A stretch of 64,000 bases of DNA from JAUUSJ01 sp964439395 (GCA_964439395.1 CAYTNV010000010.1:1-64000), one strand, 5' to 3'. Counted from the first letter of the stretch, positions 8,828-18,477 are shown. The notes: generated by a model not told the origin, from the letters alone. Numbers and translations: made by a program.

Positions 8828-9427
8828 TTATAGTTCCACTCTCCCGTCTAGGGCGCGAAGAAGTGTTACCTCATCTATATATTCTAAATCACCGCCAACT
8901 GGAACTCCACTGGCAATCTTTGTAATCTTAATCCCTGTCGGCTTGACGAGCTTAGTAATATACATCGCTGTCGTCTCACCCTCTAAGCTAGAATTCGTTG
9001 CTAAAATAAGCTCTTTTACCTCTTCTTTTTGCAGCCTCGTCATTAATTCCTTTAACCGAATATCTGCTGGACCGATTCCTAACATCGGAGAAATAGCCCC
9101 GTGTAAAACATGATACACACCATTATATTTTCCTGTTTTCTCATAGGCAGCTAAATCTCTTGTATTTTCCACTACCATAATTACAGTATGGTCTCGCTCT
9201 CTACTTGCACAAATTGGACAAATTTCTGTATCTGTTAAAGTACAACATACATCACAGTACTTAATTTTTTCCTTCGCCTCAACAATGGCATCTGAAAGCG
9301 CATCCACCTGATCTTTTGGCATATTGACGATATGAAAGGCAAGTCTTTGCGCTGACTTTGCCCCAATACCAGGCAATTTACTTAATTGATCAATCAATTT
9401 TATAATCTGAGCACTATAATAATCCAT
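8828..9427 (-). CDS. recR: Recombination mediator protein
   Basis: Helps load RecA onto single-strand DNA together with RecO/RecF. 199 residues: an HhH segment (LSKLPGIGAKSAQRLAFH, about 16-33), a four-Cys zinc site (C58, C61, C70, C73) and a Toprim domain starting at VIMVVENTRDLAAYE. Its start codon overlaps the stop of ybaB, so translation is coupled. Part of the classic dnaX-ybaB-recR operon. Confidence 0.97.
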   Translation of the reverse strand: MDYYSAQIIKLIDQLSKLPGIGAKSAQRLAFHIVNMPKDQVDALSDAIVEAKEKIKYCDVCCTLTDTEICPICASRERDHTVIMVVENTRDLAAYEKTGKYNGVYHVLHGAISPMLGIGPADIRLKELMTRLQKEEVKELILATNSSLEGETTAMYITKLVKPTGIKITKIASGVPVGGDLEYIDEVTLLRALDGRVEL

Positions 9428-9765
9428 TAAAAAGGAAGACCTCCCAAGCCTGTGATTTTAGACATCTGACTCTGTGTATCTGCCTCCATTTTACGGATTG
9501 CCTCATTTGTGGCAGCTACAATTAAATCCTCCAACATCTCGATATCATCTGGATCTACAACTTCTTCTGCTAATTTTACAGAAGTAATCTCTTTTTTACC
9601 TGAAATAGTAACTTTCACAACTCCGCCACCAGCTGTAGCTTCGTATTCCTTCGCCTCAAGCTCTTTTGTTTTTTCTTCCATCTGCTTTTGCATTTTCTGA
9701 GCCTGCTTCATCAAATTATTCATATTTCCTGGCATACCGCCTTGAAATCCACCTCTTCTTGCCAT
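9427..9765 (-). CDS. YbaB/EbfC family nucleoid-associated protein
   Basis: Small dimeric DNA-binding protein of 112 residues, with a Gly/Met-rich N-terminus (RRGGFQGGMPGNMNNLMKQAQ), a long helix and the GVVKVTISGKKEITSVKLAEEVVDPDD strand region typical of the family. It has a strong AGGAGG site before its ATG. Encoded between dnaX and recR as in most bacteria. Confidence 0.95.
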   Translation of the reverse strand: MARRGGFQGGMPGNMNNLMKQAQKMQKQMEEKTKELEAKEYEATAGGGVVKVTISGKKEITSVKLAEEVVDPDDIEMLEDLIVAATNEAIRKMEADTQSQMSKITGLGGLPF

Positions 9766-9791
9766 AATATATCTCCTCCTAATTCTATCTT

Positions 9792-11393
9792 CTATTCTTC
9801 AATAAACTCTACTGGCATTTTAATTCTGCTAAAATCAATTGCATCTGTATTTCTCATAGCAGAGGTTTCCTGTTCCATCAATGTTTCTATCTGAACAATT
9901 CGCCCTGTCATTTTGGCAATATTATCTGCTAATTCCTGTCTATGGTGTTCTCTGTCAAAATACATTTTTCCCATAGAACTATCTCCATCAGCTTGAAAAA
10001 CTAACATAAGATAATTTCCTTCTTGCCCAATAACAGGTCTTGCCTTTTCCAAATTCCTCCTCATCAGAAATGTTAATTTTTTCTTTATATTATTCCAGTT
10101 TGCAATAATTTGCTGAATATCCTCCCAGTTTGCCTCTGGAAATTCCTTCTTCGCTTCCTCTATCGAAATTTTTTCTTCAACTTGTTCTGGCTCCTGTCTT
10201 TGCAAAACTTGCTCCTGTGGAGCTTTCATTGTGATAGCGCCCTCTTCTATTATCTTTTCTAGGCGTCTAATTCGCTCAAGTAAACTTAACGTATCTTGTT
10301 CCATCTGTGGCGTACATAATTTAATAAATCCTACTTCTACCACAACTCTCTTTTGAACAGCATATTTTACATCATTAGAAAGCTCCGATACAATTCTTAT
10401 ATAACGCATTAGTTCTTCTACTTCCACCATATTAGCTTGTTGCTTTAATACCTCTATTGTATCTGTGGACATATCCAATATATCTTCTGCCTCTGCTTTT
10501 ATCTTTATGAGTAAAAGATTACGAAGATACCATAAAAAATCTGTTACAAACTGAGTAAGTTCTCGCCCTGACATAATTGTATCTTCAATGATACTTAATA
10601 CATGTTCTACATTTTTCTCCTGCACCGCCAAAAATAATTTTGCAAATACTGTAGAATCTGTCGCCCCCAAAACCTCTAATACATTGTCATAAGTCAATTT
10701 TTTCCCAAGATAAAAAGCTATGCATTGATCTAGAAGACTTAGTGCATCACGCATAGAACCGTCCGCCGCCTTGGCAATATAGCGAATTGCTTTTTCTTCA
10801 ACCTCAATATTCTCCCTTTTCATCAAATCCAGTAATCTACCTGAGATTGTATCTACAGTAATTCTCTTAAAGTCATATCGTTGACATCTCGATAAAATTG
10901 TCACTGGTATCTTATGAACTTCTGTAGTCGCTAAAATAAAAATAACATAGCTTGGTGGCTCCTCCAACGTCTTAAGTAAGGCATTAAAAGCACCCATAGA
11001 TAACATATGAACTTCATCGATGATATAAACCTTATATTTTCCCTCCGTCGGAGAATACTGAACCTGTTCTTTGATTTCACGGATATTATCTACACCATTA
11101 TTAGAAGCTGCGTCAATTTCTATTACATTCATGGAATTTTGGCGGTTAATCGCCTGACAGATGGAACATTCATTGCAAGGACTTCCCTCAATAGGATGCT
11201 CACAATTTACTGCTTTGGCAAATAATTTGGCAATAGTTGTCTTTCCTGTTCCTCTCGTTCCACAAAAAAGATAAGCGTGTCCTATACGCTGTGCCATCAA
11301 TTGATTTTTTAATGTTGTGACAATATGTTCTTGTCCTTTTACATCCTCGAATACTGACGGTCTCCATTTTCTATAAAGTGCCATATAAGCCAT
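9792..11393 (-). CDS. dnaX: DNA polymerase III subunits gamma/tau
   Basis: Clamp-loader ATPase of the replisome. I start at the ATG at 11393 (MAYMALYRKWRP), preceded by GAGGTGAG; an upstream in-frame ATG at 11414 adds only seven residues. The 533-residue protein shows Walker A GTRGTGKT (45-52), a zinc knuckle (C64, C73, C76, C79), DEVH Walker B (126-129) and the SRC sensor-1 motif. The tau part is short, with a Glu/Gln-rich linker around residue 390. No internal slippery A-run making a separate gamma was noticed. First gene of dnaX-ybaB-recR. Confidence 0.96.
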   Translation of the reverse strand: MAYMALYRKWRPSVFEDVKGQEHIVTTLKNQLMAQRIGHAYLFCGTRGTGKTTIAKLFAKAVNCEHPIEGSPCNECSICQAINRQNSMNVIEIDAASNNGVDNIREIKEQVQYSPTEGKYKVYIIDEVHMLSMGAFNALLKTLEEPPSYVIFILATTEVHKIPVTILSRCQRYDFKRITVDTISGRLLDLMKRENIEVEEKAIRYIAKAADGSMRDALSLLDQCIAFYLGKKLTYDNVLEVLGATDSTVFAKLFLAVQEKNVEHVLSIIEDTIMSGRELTQFVTDFLWYLRNLLLIKIKAEAEDILDMSTDTIEVLKQQANMVEVEELMRYIRIVSELSNDVKYAVQKRVVVEVGFIKLCTPQMEQDTLSLLERIRRLEKIIEEGAITMKAPQEQVLQRQEPEQVEEKISIEEAKKEFPEANWEDIQQIIANWNNIKKKLTFLMRRNLEKARPVIGQEGNYLMLVFQADGDSSMGKMYFDREHHRQELADNIAKMTGRIVQIETLMEQETSAMRNTDAIDFSRIKMPVEFIEE

Positions 11394-11655
11394 AAGCTCA
11401 CCTCTTCTATTCACGTTCTATATCATTCACTCTTAGTAAATAATACAAAACATCAGATTTTCTCTACACCATATTATAGTACCACAACTTTAAAATTTGG
11501 AAAAGGGGAAAAGTCAATTTTCTTTGTTTTTGTTATAAATTTAGGCTTAAGCTCATAATCCTGCCTAGTAGAATAAGTTAAAAACAATATGAATATATTT
11601 TTTTATTTTACTATAAACTTAAAATAAATTTCTAATTATCTTTTTAAATCTTTTT

Positions 11656-11697
11656 AAATGACTGTATAGCCTTATTTTATCGGCTATACAGTCATTT
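11656..11697. terminator. Strong bidirectional terminator
   Basis: A 16-bp perfect stem (11656-11671 with 11682-11697; AAATGACTGTATAGCC and its complement), flanked by T-rich tracts on both sides. No gene on either strand ends close to it; on the minus strand the nearest upstream stop is that of the rhomboid gene, about 1 kb away across the kinase gene. The other parts of the 11415-12048 gap are AT-rich with no gene. Confidence 0.88.
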
Positions 11698-11779
11698 TTA
11701 CTATCGGTTGATACTTCACGTTTTTTCTTATATATTCTCATGTTTTACCCTTGGAAAAACGAAAACAAATCATCTAAAA

Positions 11780-11806
11780 ATGAAAATCATAAAATAAGAT
11801 TTTCAT
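11780..11806. promoter_or_regulatory. Palindrome upstream of the histidine kinase
   Basis: ATGAAAATC (11780-11788) and GATTTTCAT (11798-11806) form a perfect inverted repeat with a 9-base spacer, about 240 bases before the kinase start. It could be a regulator site. The low sequence complexity makes chance possible. Confidence 0.3.
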
Positions 11807-12048
11807 AGTATTTTCTTAGCTATATTTCACTCTTTTTCACCTAAATTCAGAAAGAAGAACGACGCTTTTTGTTTTTTTTTCTTTCTTCTCCTAAAAAAAT
11901 GTATCTATTTTTGTGACGAAAAGATTTGCCTCTCTTTTTTTTCTTTGCTACTCTTATTATAGACGTACACTCTTGGAATCTTTCCTATATCTCTTTAGAT
12001 GTAAAAAATTCTGAGATTATATTTAGACAAAGAAAGGGGAAACTAACT

Positions 12049-12744
12049 ATGTCTAATGCAATTATAGAAAAACCTTATTCTAATAAAGATATTCAAGCGG
12101 TTAATATATCTGCCGCTAAGCTCTCTCATGAAGTAAATAATTATTTATCTGTCCTATACAGTCAGATGCAATATATGGAGAAAAAATATCATCCTTTAAA
12201 AGAAGATGAAGATTGGATCACGCTAAAGCATGAAGCAAAAAGTCTATCATCCACTCTATATAAACTTACATATCCTACAAAAGAACTTCCAAAAGAATAT
12301 TTTATGCTAAACCGATTAATGGAAGAAATTTATAATGCATGGAGAAAAAGATTTCAAAAAAAGGGCTATGCTCTCTATTATATTTATGAACAATCTCTAC
12401 CAATTCAGTTTTTTGGATATCCCTCTGATTTTGTACAAATTATGAATAATCTTTTATCAAATAGCTATGACGCCCTCAATCATATTTCAAGAAATGGAGA
12501 AACTATTATTATACTAAAGTATTATAAAAATCAGGTTATTTTAAAGATTGAAGATAATGGATGCGGAATTCCTTTTCAAGATTTAGAACATATTTTTGAT
12601 TACGGAATATCTAAGAAGCAATCTGGTCATGGAATAGGTCTTTCTATTGTGAAAGATTTAGTTCAAAAAAATTCTGGGTATATTTCAGTCAATTCCACGC
12701 CTAATCGAGGAACTACATTTTGTCTTGCATTTCCTCGAATTTAA
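12049..12744 (+). CDS. Orphan cytosolic sensor histidine kinase
   Basis: 231 residues, starting at the ATG after AAAGGGGAAACTAACT. The H-box is KLSHEVNNYLSV with His27, followed by a dimerisation helix and a HATPase_c domain: N-box NNLLSNSYDAL (about 150), G1 EDNGCGIP and G2 GHGIGLSIVKDL. The HEVNN form resembles NtrB/KinA-type kinases. There is no membrane segment and no sensor domain, and no response regulator gene in the window, so the signal and partner are unknown. Its stop overlaps the end of the convergent rhomboid gene by 4 bases. Confidence 0.85.
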   Translation: MSNAIIEKPYSNKDIQAVNISAAKLSHEVNNYLSVLYSQMQYMEKKYHPLKEDEDWITLKHEAKSLSSTLYKLTYPTKELPKEYFMLNRLMEEIYNAWRKRFQKKGYALYYIYEQSLPIQFFGYPSDFVQIMNNLLSNSYDALNHISRNGETIIILKYYKNQVILKIEDNGCGIPFQDLEHIFDYGISKKQSGHGIGLSIVKDLVQKNSGYISVNSTPNRGTTFCLAFPRI

Positions 12745-13787
12745 GTTTTCTTGCGGGGTATATAGCATAAAACGGCTATTAAAAACCCCGCCACTAGTCC
12801 TCCCACATGAGCTGCATTGTCCACACCATCTGCAAAAAATCCAACAGAAATTGTACCGATCACCATGAGAAGAAAACTTCTCCAGCTAATTTCTTCTAAT
12901 CTGCCCTTATTACATATAATAATATAGAGTAGGGCTCCAACTATACCAAAAAGTGCTCCCGATGCTCCTGCCGATATAACATTTGCATCTTGATATTGAT
13001 AATAATACAAAGAAATAAGGCTTGATCCAATTCCTGATCCAAAATATAAAATTAAATATTTCATTGTCCCGACAACTCTCTCAAGATAGGAGCCTATCAA
13101 AAACAAAAAAACCATATTTCCAAAGAGATGCGAAATTCCAAAATGTAAAAACATACAGGTGACAATTCTATAATATTCCCCATCTAAACAAATACTTTTC
13201 CACTCCATCACTCCGTTCATAAAAAGCAGTTCTCCTATTTGTCCAGATAATTGTACAAGAGCAAAAATCAAAATATTAATAAAAACTAACACTGTATTTG
13301 CAGGTGTTATTCTCTTATAAAAGATTTTCCATTCCTTTTCATATTCCTTTTTTTGCTCTTCTCTTTGCATTCTTTTTAAAGTCTTAAAATTTCCTGTTAA
13401 CAATGCATCTAATTGTTTATATAAAACTAAGAAATTAGGATTTACCTCATCAAATATATACTCCTTCTTTTTTTCTTCGTCGATAAACCAGATATTATCT
13501 ATTTCTAGAGCAAGCTTTCTATCTTCCTCTTCTGGTTCTCCTGGCAATATGACCCAATAAGAAAATATAATTGTCTGATTTGTTTGACTTTGCATCATTT
13601 CTTTTAATTTCTCAAAAAATGCTTTTTCTAATTTTAATATTCCTTGCTCTCTCTTCTTATCAATAACAGCAATCATTAAAATAGAATCCCCATTTTCCTT
13701 ATATAAAATCGTAAATGGCATCTCTTTTGTATTTTCAATTTGCCTATATTTTTGTTTTCTTAATAATTCCAAAATTGCTTCTTCCAA
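12741..13787 (-). CDS. Rhomboid family intramembrane serine protease
   Basis: 348 residues: a cytosolic N-terminal domain of about 155 residues, then six or seven membrane segments. The catalytic Ser276 lies in AGASGALFG and His327 in NAAHVGG; the L1-loop region contains the HFGISHLFGNMVFL motif. The architecture resembles Bacillus YqgP/GluP, which trims membrane proteins, but that protein also has TPR repeats that are not obvious here. The substrate is unknown. No terminator separates it from the convergent kinase gene. Confidence 0.9.
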   Translation of the reverse strand: MEEAILELLRKQKYRQIENTKEMPFTILYKENGDSILMIAVIDKKREQGILKLEKAFFEKLKEMMQSQTNQTIIFSYWVILPGEPEEEDRKLALEIDNIWFIDEEKKKEYIFDEVNPNFLVLYKQLDALLTGNFKTLKRMQREEQKKEYEKEWKIFYKRITPANTVLVFINILIFALVQLSGQIGELLFMNGVMEWKSICLDGEYYRIVTCMFLHFGISHLFGNMVFLFLIGSYLERVVGTMKYLILYFGSGIGSSLISLYYYQYQDANVISAGASGALFGIVGALLYIIICNKGRLEEISWRSFLLMVIGTISVGFFADGVDNAAHVGGLVAGFLIAVLCYIPRKKT

Positions 13788-13953
13788 ATACTTTCACCTA
13801 TTCCTTCCGTCTCATTATTAATAATCTATATTTTAGATGATAACTATAATATAGTCAAATTTCTTTTTCTTTGTTCATTGTGCCAAGAATATTTCTAATT
13901 TTTCTGTTATATTTTCTATTGAATCTATAATTTAAACATGATAAAATACTTTT

Positions 13954-13967
13954 TGAAATCGATTACA
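13954..13967. promoter_or_regulatory. LacI/cre-type operator upstream of the amylosucrase gene
   Basis: TGAAATCGATTACA fits the cre/LacI-family consensus TGWAANCGNTNWCA exactly. The same 14-mer occurs in reverse complement at 18730 in front of the PTS gene. It lies about 420 bases before the amylosucrase start. It may bind the local LacI protein, CcpA, or both. Confidence 0.65.
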
Positions 13968-14109
13968 ATGTTTTTTCACGATAGCCTATCGGAAATTCTT
14001 ACAAATATAGTGCAAAAACCACTCTTTTTCGCACAAGATGGTCAGCACAATCATTGATAGTTTTAGATATGAACCTAATATTATCGTAACGAATATAAGA
14101 CCCTAGTTT

Positions 14110-14290
14110 TAATTATAGGGATATAAGTGTAAATAGAGCACCGTGAGGCACACGGGAACTCTCTAATCTAGCTTGTGGACTTCATATAAGACATAGTATC
14201 TTCTAAAAAAGATGCAGTGGAGAGAAATGCAAGAATCCCCTAACTTTAAGTATGGGAAATGCCAATACTAGTACATTCATAGGGATGACG
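14110..14290 (+). repeat. Possible IS605/TnpB-associated RNA remnant, no TnpB
   Basis: This stretch in the 600-base gap before the amylosucrase gene carries an ordered series of blocks: CACCGTGAGGCACACGGG, AACTCTCTAATCTAGC, GCAGTGGAGAGAAATGCAAG, AATCCCCTAACTTTAAG and TATGGGAAATG. From memory they resemble the 3' region of TnpB-type IS elements (the omega-RNA scaffold with its final hairpin). The terminal stem is degraded and no tnpB is present. It could act as a leader for the downstream gene. Confidence 0.35.
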
Positions 14291-14388
14291 GATAATAAAA
14301 GTCTACTAATCTAGAATTCCTACAATTAAAACTATATTCCCACTTCAAACTTTTAAAATGATTAGGATGTAAAAATAGGAGAGAAAAA

Positions 14389-16245
14389 ATGGTAAATCAG
14401 AAAAATTGGACAAAAGAGTATACCCGTAGATACGAAAGACATTATGATGAATTAAAATGGCTCTATTGTGAATTATATAATAATGATATGCAGGCCTTTG
14501 ATTATTTATGTAATTCGCTATATGATTACTATAAAGATCGAAAAAAATCATTAAAAGAATTAGATCGTCAAAGAGAAAAAAATCCTGATTGGTATAAAGG
14601 AAACGATTTGCTTGGAATGATGCTCTACACTCAAGCATTCGCTGGTGATTTACAAGGAGTGAAAAATAAGTTAAACTATTTAGAGGAGGCTGGCGTAAAT
14701 TATGTTCATTTTATGCCACTTTTGGAAAGCCCAGCTGGCAGAAGTGATGGTGGATACGCAGTTGCTGACTTTAGAAAGGTACAGCCTTCCCTCGGAACTA
14801 TGGAGGATCTAAGTGAAGTGACAGATGAATGTCATAAACGTGGTATGAGCTGCTGTCTCGACTTTGTTATGAACCATACAAGTGAAGACCATGAATGGGC
14901 TCGCTCTGCTAGAGAGGGAAACCCTGTAGATAGAGCTCGTTACTTCTTCTATGATAATTGGGACATTCCAAACCAATTTGAACAAACTGTTCCTCAAGTA
15001 TTTCCTACGACAGCTCCTGGTAACTTTACTTGGTTCGACGACTGCAAACAAGTTGTCATGACTACATTTTACCCTTATCAATGGGATTTAAATTACGCAA
15101 ATCCTATGGTATTTAATGATATGGTTGGAAATATGCTCTTCCTTGCTAATCAAGGAATTGATATTTTAAGATTAGACGCCGTTCCTTATATCTGGAAAGA
15201 GCTTGGAACTGACTGTAGAAATCTGCCTAAGGTTCACACAATCGTGCGTATGATGCGTATGATTTCTGAGATTGTATGCCCAAGCGTTTTACTCTTAGGT
15301 GAGGTTGTTATGGAGCCAGTTAAGGTTGTTCCTTATTTTGGTACGGTCGAAAAACCAGAATGCCATATGCTTTATAACGTAACAACTATGGCAACTACAT
15401 GGCATACAGTTGCCACACAAGACACTAGATTATTAAAAAGACAATTAGATCAGGTAAATAATCTTCCTAAAGAATATGTATTTTTAAACTATCTCCGTTG
15501 TCACGATGACATCGGTTGGGGACTTGATTATCCTTGGTTAGAAAATTTTGGTATAAAAGAAGTACCTCATAAAGCTTACTTGAATGCTTATTTTACTGGC
15601 AATTTCGAGGGCAGTCAGTCTAGAGGTGAACTTTATAATGATGACCCACGTCTTGGTGATGCAAGACTTTGCGGTACAACTGCAAGCTTATGTGGTCTAG
15701 AAGCAGCACTTTTCGAGAAAGATGAAGAAAAAATCAATATTGCTTGCAGAAAGGTTCTTATGCTTCACGCATATATGTTATCTCAAAGTGGTATTCCTGT
15801 TATCTATAGTGGTGATGAAATTGGCCAATTAAATGACTACAACTATCATAACGACCCTGAAAAATGGGATGATAGCCGCTATATTCACAGAGGCAACTTC
15901 CTCTGGGATTTAGAATCCTTAAAATCTGTGGAAGGTACAAGTCAATATCAAATTTTCAATGGACTTAGAAGGCTTGAAAAACTCAGAGCAGAAAACTCTG
16001 TATTCTCTGGAAAAGCAAATGTTAGTCTTCTTCCGCTTTGGCAAGATCAGATTCTTGGTATCCGCCGTGAAGATGAAAATCAATGCTATGTTAGCTACTT
16101 CAATTTCGGTGATTATGAAACAAGCTGTGACTTTACAGGCATTGAATCTATGCGCGATATAGAAACTGGAGAAATTTTTGATGGCAATACTGTAGAATTA
16201 AAACCATTTGGATATCGCTTATTCCTCGCAGATAAGAAAAACTAA
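14389..16245 (+). CDS. Amylosucrase-like GH13 enzyme
   Basis: Family GH13 subfamily 4 type: uses sucrose as glucosyl donor to lengthen alpha-1,4-glucan, releasing fructose. 618 residues without a signal peptide. It shows the helical N-terminal region (1-80), DFVMNHTSEDHEWA (158-171), nucleophile Asp263 in RLDAVPYIW, acid Glu305 in LLGEVVMEP and H372-D373 in RCHDDIGWG. The 42-residue spacing of nucleophile and acid equals that of Neisseria amylosucrase (D286/E328). It lies upstream of lacI with an 81-base gap and shares an operator motif with the PTS gene. A sucrose hydrolase or transglucosidase of the same subfamily is the main alternative. Confidence 0.85.
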   Translation: MVNQKNWTKEYTRRYERHYDELKWLYCELYNNDMQAFDYLCNSLYDYYKDRKKSLKELDRQREKNPDWYKGNDLLGMMLYTQAFAGDLQGVKNKLNYLEEAGVNYVHFMPLLESPAGRSDGGYAVADFRKVQPSLGTMEDLSEVTDECHKRGMSCCLDFVMNHTSEDHEWARSAREGNPVDRARYFFYDNWDIPNQFEQTVPQVFPTTAPGNFTWFDDCKQVVMTTFYPYQWDLNYANPMVFNDMVGNMLFLANQGIDILRLDAVPYIWKELGTDCRNLPKVHTIVRMMRMISEIVCPSVLLLGEVVMEPVKVVPYFGTVEKPECHMLYNVTTMATTWHTVATQDTRLLKRQLDQVNNLPKEYVFLNYLRCHDDIGWGLDYPWLENFGIKEVPHKAYLNAYFTGNFEGSQSRGELYNDDPRLGDARLCGTTASLCGLEAALFEKDEEKINIACRKVLMLHAYMLSQSGIPVIYSGDEIGQLNDYNYHNDPEKWDDSRYIHRGNFLWDLESLKSVEGTSQYQIFNGLRRLEKLRAENSVFSGKANVSLLPLWQDQILGIRREDENQCYVSYFNFGDYETSCDFTGIESMRDIETGEIFDGNTVELKPFGYRLFLADKKN

Positions 16246-16326
16246 ATTTTCTTTTTAACCATGGATATTTACCTTTTCTTCATTTTATATTTCAATTAAT
16301 TAAATAAAAGGGCAGGTATCTAATAT

Positions 16327-17322
16327 ATGAATATTAGCGAAATAGCAAAACTGGCTGGCGTTTCAAATGCCGCCGTAAGCAGATATTTAAACGGCGGCAG
16401 TCTTAGCCAAACAAAAAAAGAACAAATCCAAAAAGTAATCAAACAAACTGGTTATGAACCAAATGCCTACGCAAGAACTTTGCGCACAGGATATATGAAT
16501 AATATAGGGGTTATTGTGCCTAAAATTAATTCTGAGTCTGTAAGTGAAGTGACTGCTGGTATATCTACTGTACTTTCTAAACATAACTATATGTTATTTC
16601 TTGGAAATACAGATAATAACGAGATGAGAGAATTAGATTTCTTTCGCATTATGCAAAAAAACCATCTGGCAGGTATTATTCTGATGGGTACAATCATCAC
16701 ACCTTCTCACTTAAAGGTATTTCAAGAATGTAAAATTCCAATTATTATCGTCGGACAAATGCAAGACCGCATGCCTTGTATTTATCACGATGATTATCGC
16801 GCTGCAAGAGCACTTACGTCTCTTGTTTTAGAAAAAGGCAGAAAAAATATTGCCTATATTTCTGTATGTGAAGAAGATATCGCAGTAGGAAAAAATCGTA
16901 AACAAGGTATTATTGATGAGCTAAGCTCTCATAATCTATCCCCTGTTACGATTGAATCCTCTTTATTTACAATTTATTCTGGTTACGAAGCTATGCAGCG
17001 TATTTTAGATAAAAATTTAAATATTGATTCCGTAATTTGTGCCACTGATACCATTGCCATAGGCGCCATGAAAGCGATTCGTGATGCTGGTTACTCTATC
17101 CCAGAGAACATCAGTATTTGTGGTTTTGGTGGAAATAAAATTGGTGCCATGCTAACTCCGCCTCTCACAACTGTAAAGCTTTACTATAAGCAGGCAGGCA
17201 TGGAAGCAGCAAAATTACTTCTTGATATGATTGAGACATCTCGAAAAGATACAAAAGAGAAAAGCGCTATTAAACAACTTATGCTCTCTTATGAAATTTT
17301 AGAAAGAGAATCTATTTCGTAA
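16327..17322 (+). CDS. LacI family transcriptional regulator
   Basis: 331 residues. The N-terminal HTH reads ISEIAKLAGVSNAAVSRYLNGG (3-24), with the AVSRYLNGG form seen in sucrose-locus regulators such as ScrR/SacR, followed by the hinge and a periplasmic-binding-like sensor domain (60-331). It probably represses the adjacent sugar genes, binding the palindromes at 13954, 18630 and 18730, and lets go on a sugar or sugar phosphate. It is likely cotranscribed with the GH13 gene. Confidence 0.9.
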   Translation: MNISEIAKLAGVSNAAVSRYLNGGSLSQTKKEQIQKVIKQTGYEPNAYARTLRTGYMNNIGVIVPKINSESVSEVTAGISTVLSKHNYMLFLGNTDNNEMRELDFFRIMQKNHLAGIILMGTIITPSHLKVFQECKIPIIIVGQMQDRMPCIYHDDYRAARALTSLVLEKGRKNIAYISVCEEDIAVGKNRKQGIIDELSSHNLSPVTIESSLFTIYSGYEAMQRILDKNLNIDSVICATDTIAIGAMKAIRDAGYSIPENISICGFGGNKIGAMLTPPLTTVKLYYKQAGMEAAKLLLDMIETSRKDTKEKSAIKQLMLSYEILERESIS

Positions 17323-17340
17323 ATTTGGAAAATAAACTAT

Positions 17341-17595
17341 TGTCAATGCTCCCCTGGCTAAAGCCACGGACTTAAAGCTTATCGTTGATTAGAATCAATG
17401 TTTTACACGCTACATTATCTGCAAATAGATAATTACTAGTGGATATTTTAATATTCCAAATTTAAATGAAGAAAAATTCAAAAATGGTTTCATTCATTAT
17501 AAATATTTACAATTTATAAAACTTAGAAAAAGCATGTTAATCGAAAGGAGGACGGCTCTCCTCTCATGATTAAAATCACGAGTGTTCGAGCTAAC
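17341..17595. repeat. MITE-like segment bounded by IS605-type hairpins
   Basis: Two hairpins with the same design bracket about 240 bases. The left one has TGGCT-AAAGCCA (about 17355-17366) with a C/C mismatch and an outer CC/GG pair; the right one has CTC-A-TGATT...AATCA-C-GAG (17563-17582) with an A/C mismatch in the same place. Mismatched short stems with an AAA loop are typical of IS200/IS605 ends. There is no coding capacity. The right hairpin lies just before the HAD gene start and could influence its expression. Confidence 0.4.
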
Positions 17596-17600
17596 AATTT

Positions 17601-18428
17601 ATGAATAAAAAATTAATATTTTTAGATATAGATGGAACATTGACGCCACCAGGCAGCAATATCCCGCCTGATTCTGCAATAGAAGCCGTCAAAATGGCTC
17701 AAAATAATGGACATAAAGTCTTTTTATGTTCTGGACGTAACTATACGATGTTAAGTCCACTCCTAAAATATAATTTTGACGGTGTTATCGCTAGTGCAGG
17801 CGGCTATATTATATGCGATAATCAACTAATCTATGACTGTCCTATGACAGAGAAACAGTTTAAGACTGCTATGGATGTTTTTGATAAAAACAATGTTTTT
17901 TGTACGATTGAATCAGCAGACGGTTCTTTTACCGATCCCCGCTTCAAAGAATATCTAAAGAATGCCCCTGGAGAGGCAAATTCAGAGCTCCTTCGCTGGA
18001 GAAATCAGATTGAAAAAGAACTAAATATTCTTTCTCTCGACGAGTACGATGGCAGTCCTATCTATAAAATCATTATTATGGCAACAAACGAGGCTTCTTT
18101 AGAAGAACCAAAAAAAATATTATCTGACGCATTCCAATTTTGTCTTCAACCAGACAACACTTCTGGAATTATCAATGGAGAAATCATTAACTTAGAGTTC
18201 AATAAGGGACTAGCCGTGCAAAAGGTATGCGACTATTATAATATCTCTATCGAAGATAGTATCTCTTTTGGCGACAGTATGAATGACCTTGAGATGATTG
18301 AAACAACAGCCTGCAGCGTTGTTATGGAAAATGGAGCAGAGCCCCTAAAAGAAATCGCAGATATCATCGCCCCTACTGTGGAAAATGATGGATTATACAA
18401 AGTATTTGATCAATTGCATTTAATTTAA
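17601..18428 (+). CDS. Cof-type HAD-IIB sugar phosphatase
   Basis: 275 residues with HAD motif I DIDGTLT (8-14), the SGRNY motif II region and FGDSMNDLEMI (motif IV) near residue 225; the cap between them is of type IIB. Such enzymes remove phosphate from sugar phosphates and related metabolites. Lying between the LacI gene and a PTS permease and lacking a hydrolase partner, it may dephosphorylate the sugar phosphate brought in by the PTS. That role is inference. It ends in a strong terminator. Confidence 0.9.
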   Translation: MNKKLIFLDIDGTLTPPGSNIPPDSAIEAVKMAQNNGHKVFLCSGRNYTMLSPLLKYNFDGVIASAGGYIICDNQLIYDCPMTEKQFKTAMDVFDKNNVFCTIESADGSFTDPRFKEYLKNAPGEANSELLRWRNQIEKELNILSLDEYDGSPIYKIIIMATNEASLEEPKKILSDAFQFCLQPDNTSGIINGEIINLEFNKGLAVQKVCDYYNISIEDSISFGDSMNDLEMIETTACSVVMENGAEPLKEIADIIAPTVENDGLYKVFDQLHLI

Positions 18429-18440
18429 ATTAGAATTTTT

Positions 18441-18477
18441 ATCCCTATAGCAAGATACTTGCTATAGGGATTTTTTC
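18441..18477 (+). terminator. Intrinsic terminator after the HAD gene
   Basis: ATCCCTATAGCAAG pairs perfectly with CTTGCTATAGGGAT around an ATA loop and runs into six T (18471-18476). It separates the GH13-lacI-HAD group from the PTS gene, which therefore needs its own promoter. Confidence 0.93.
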
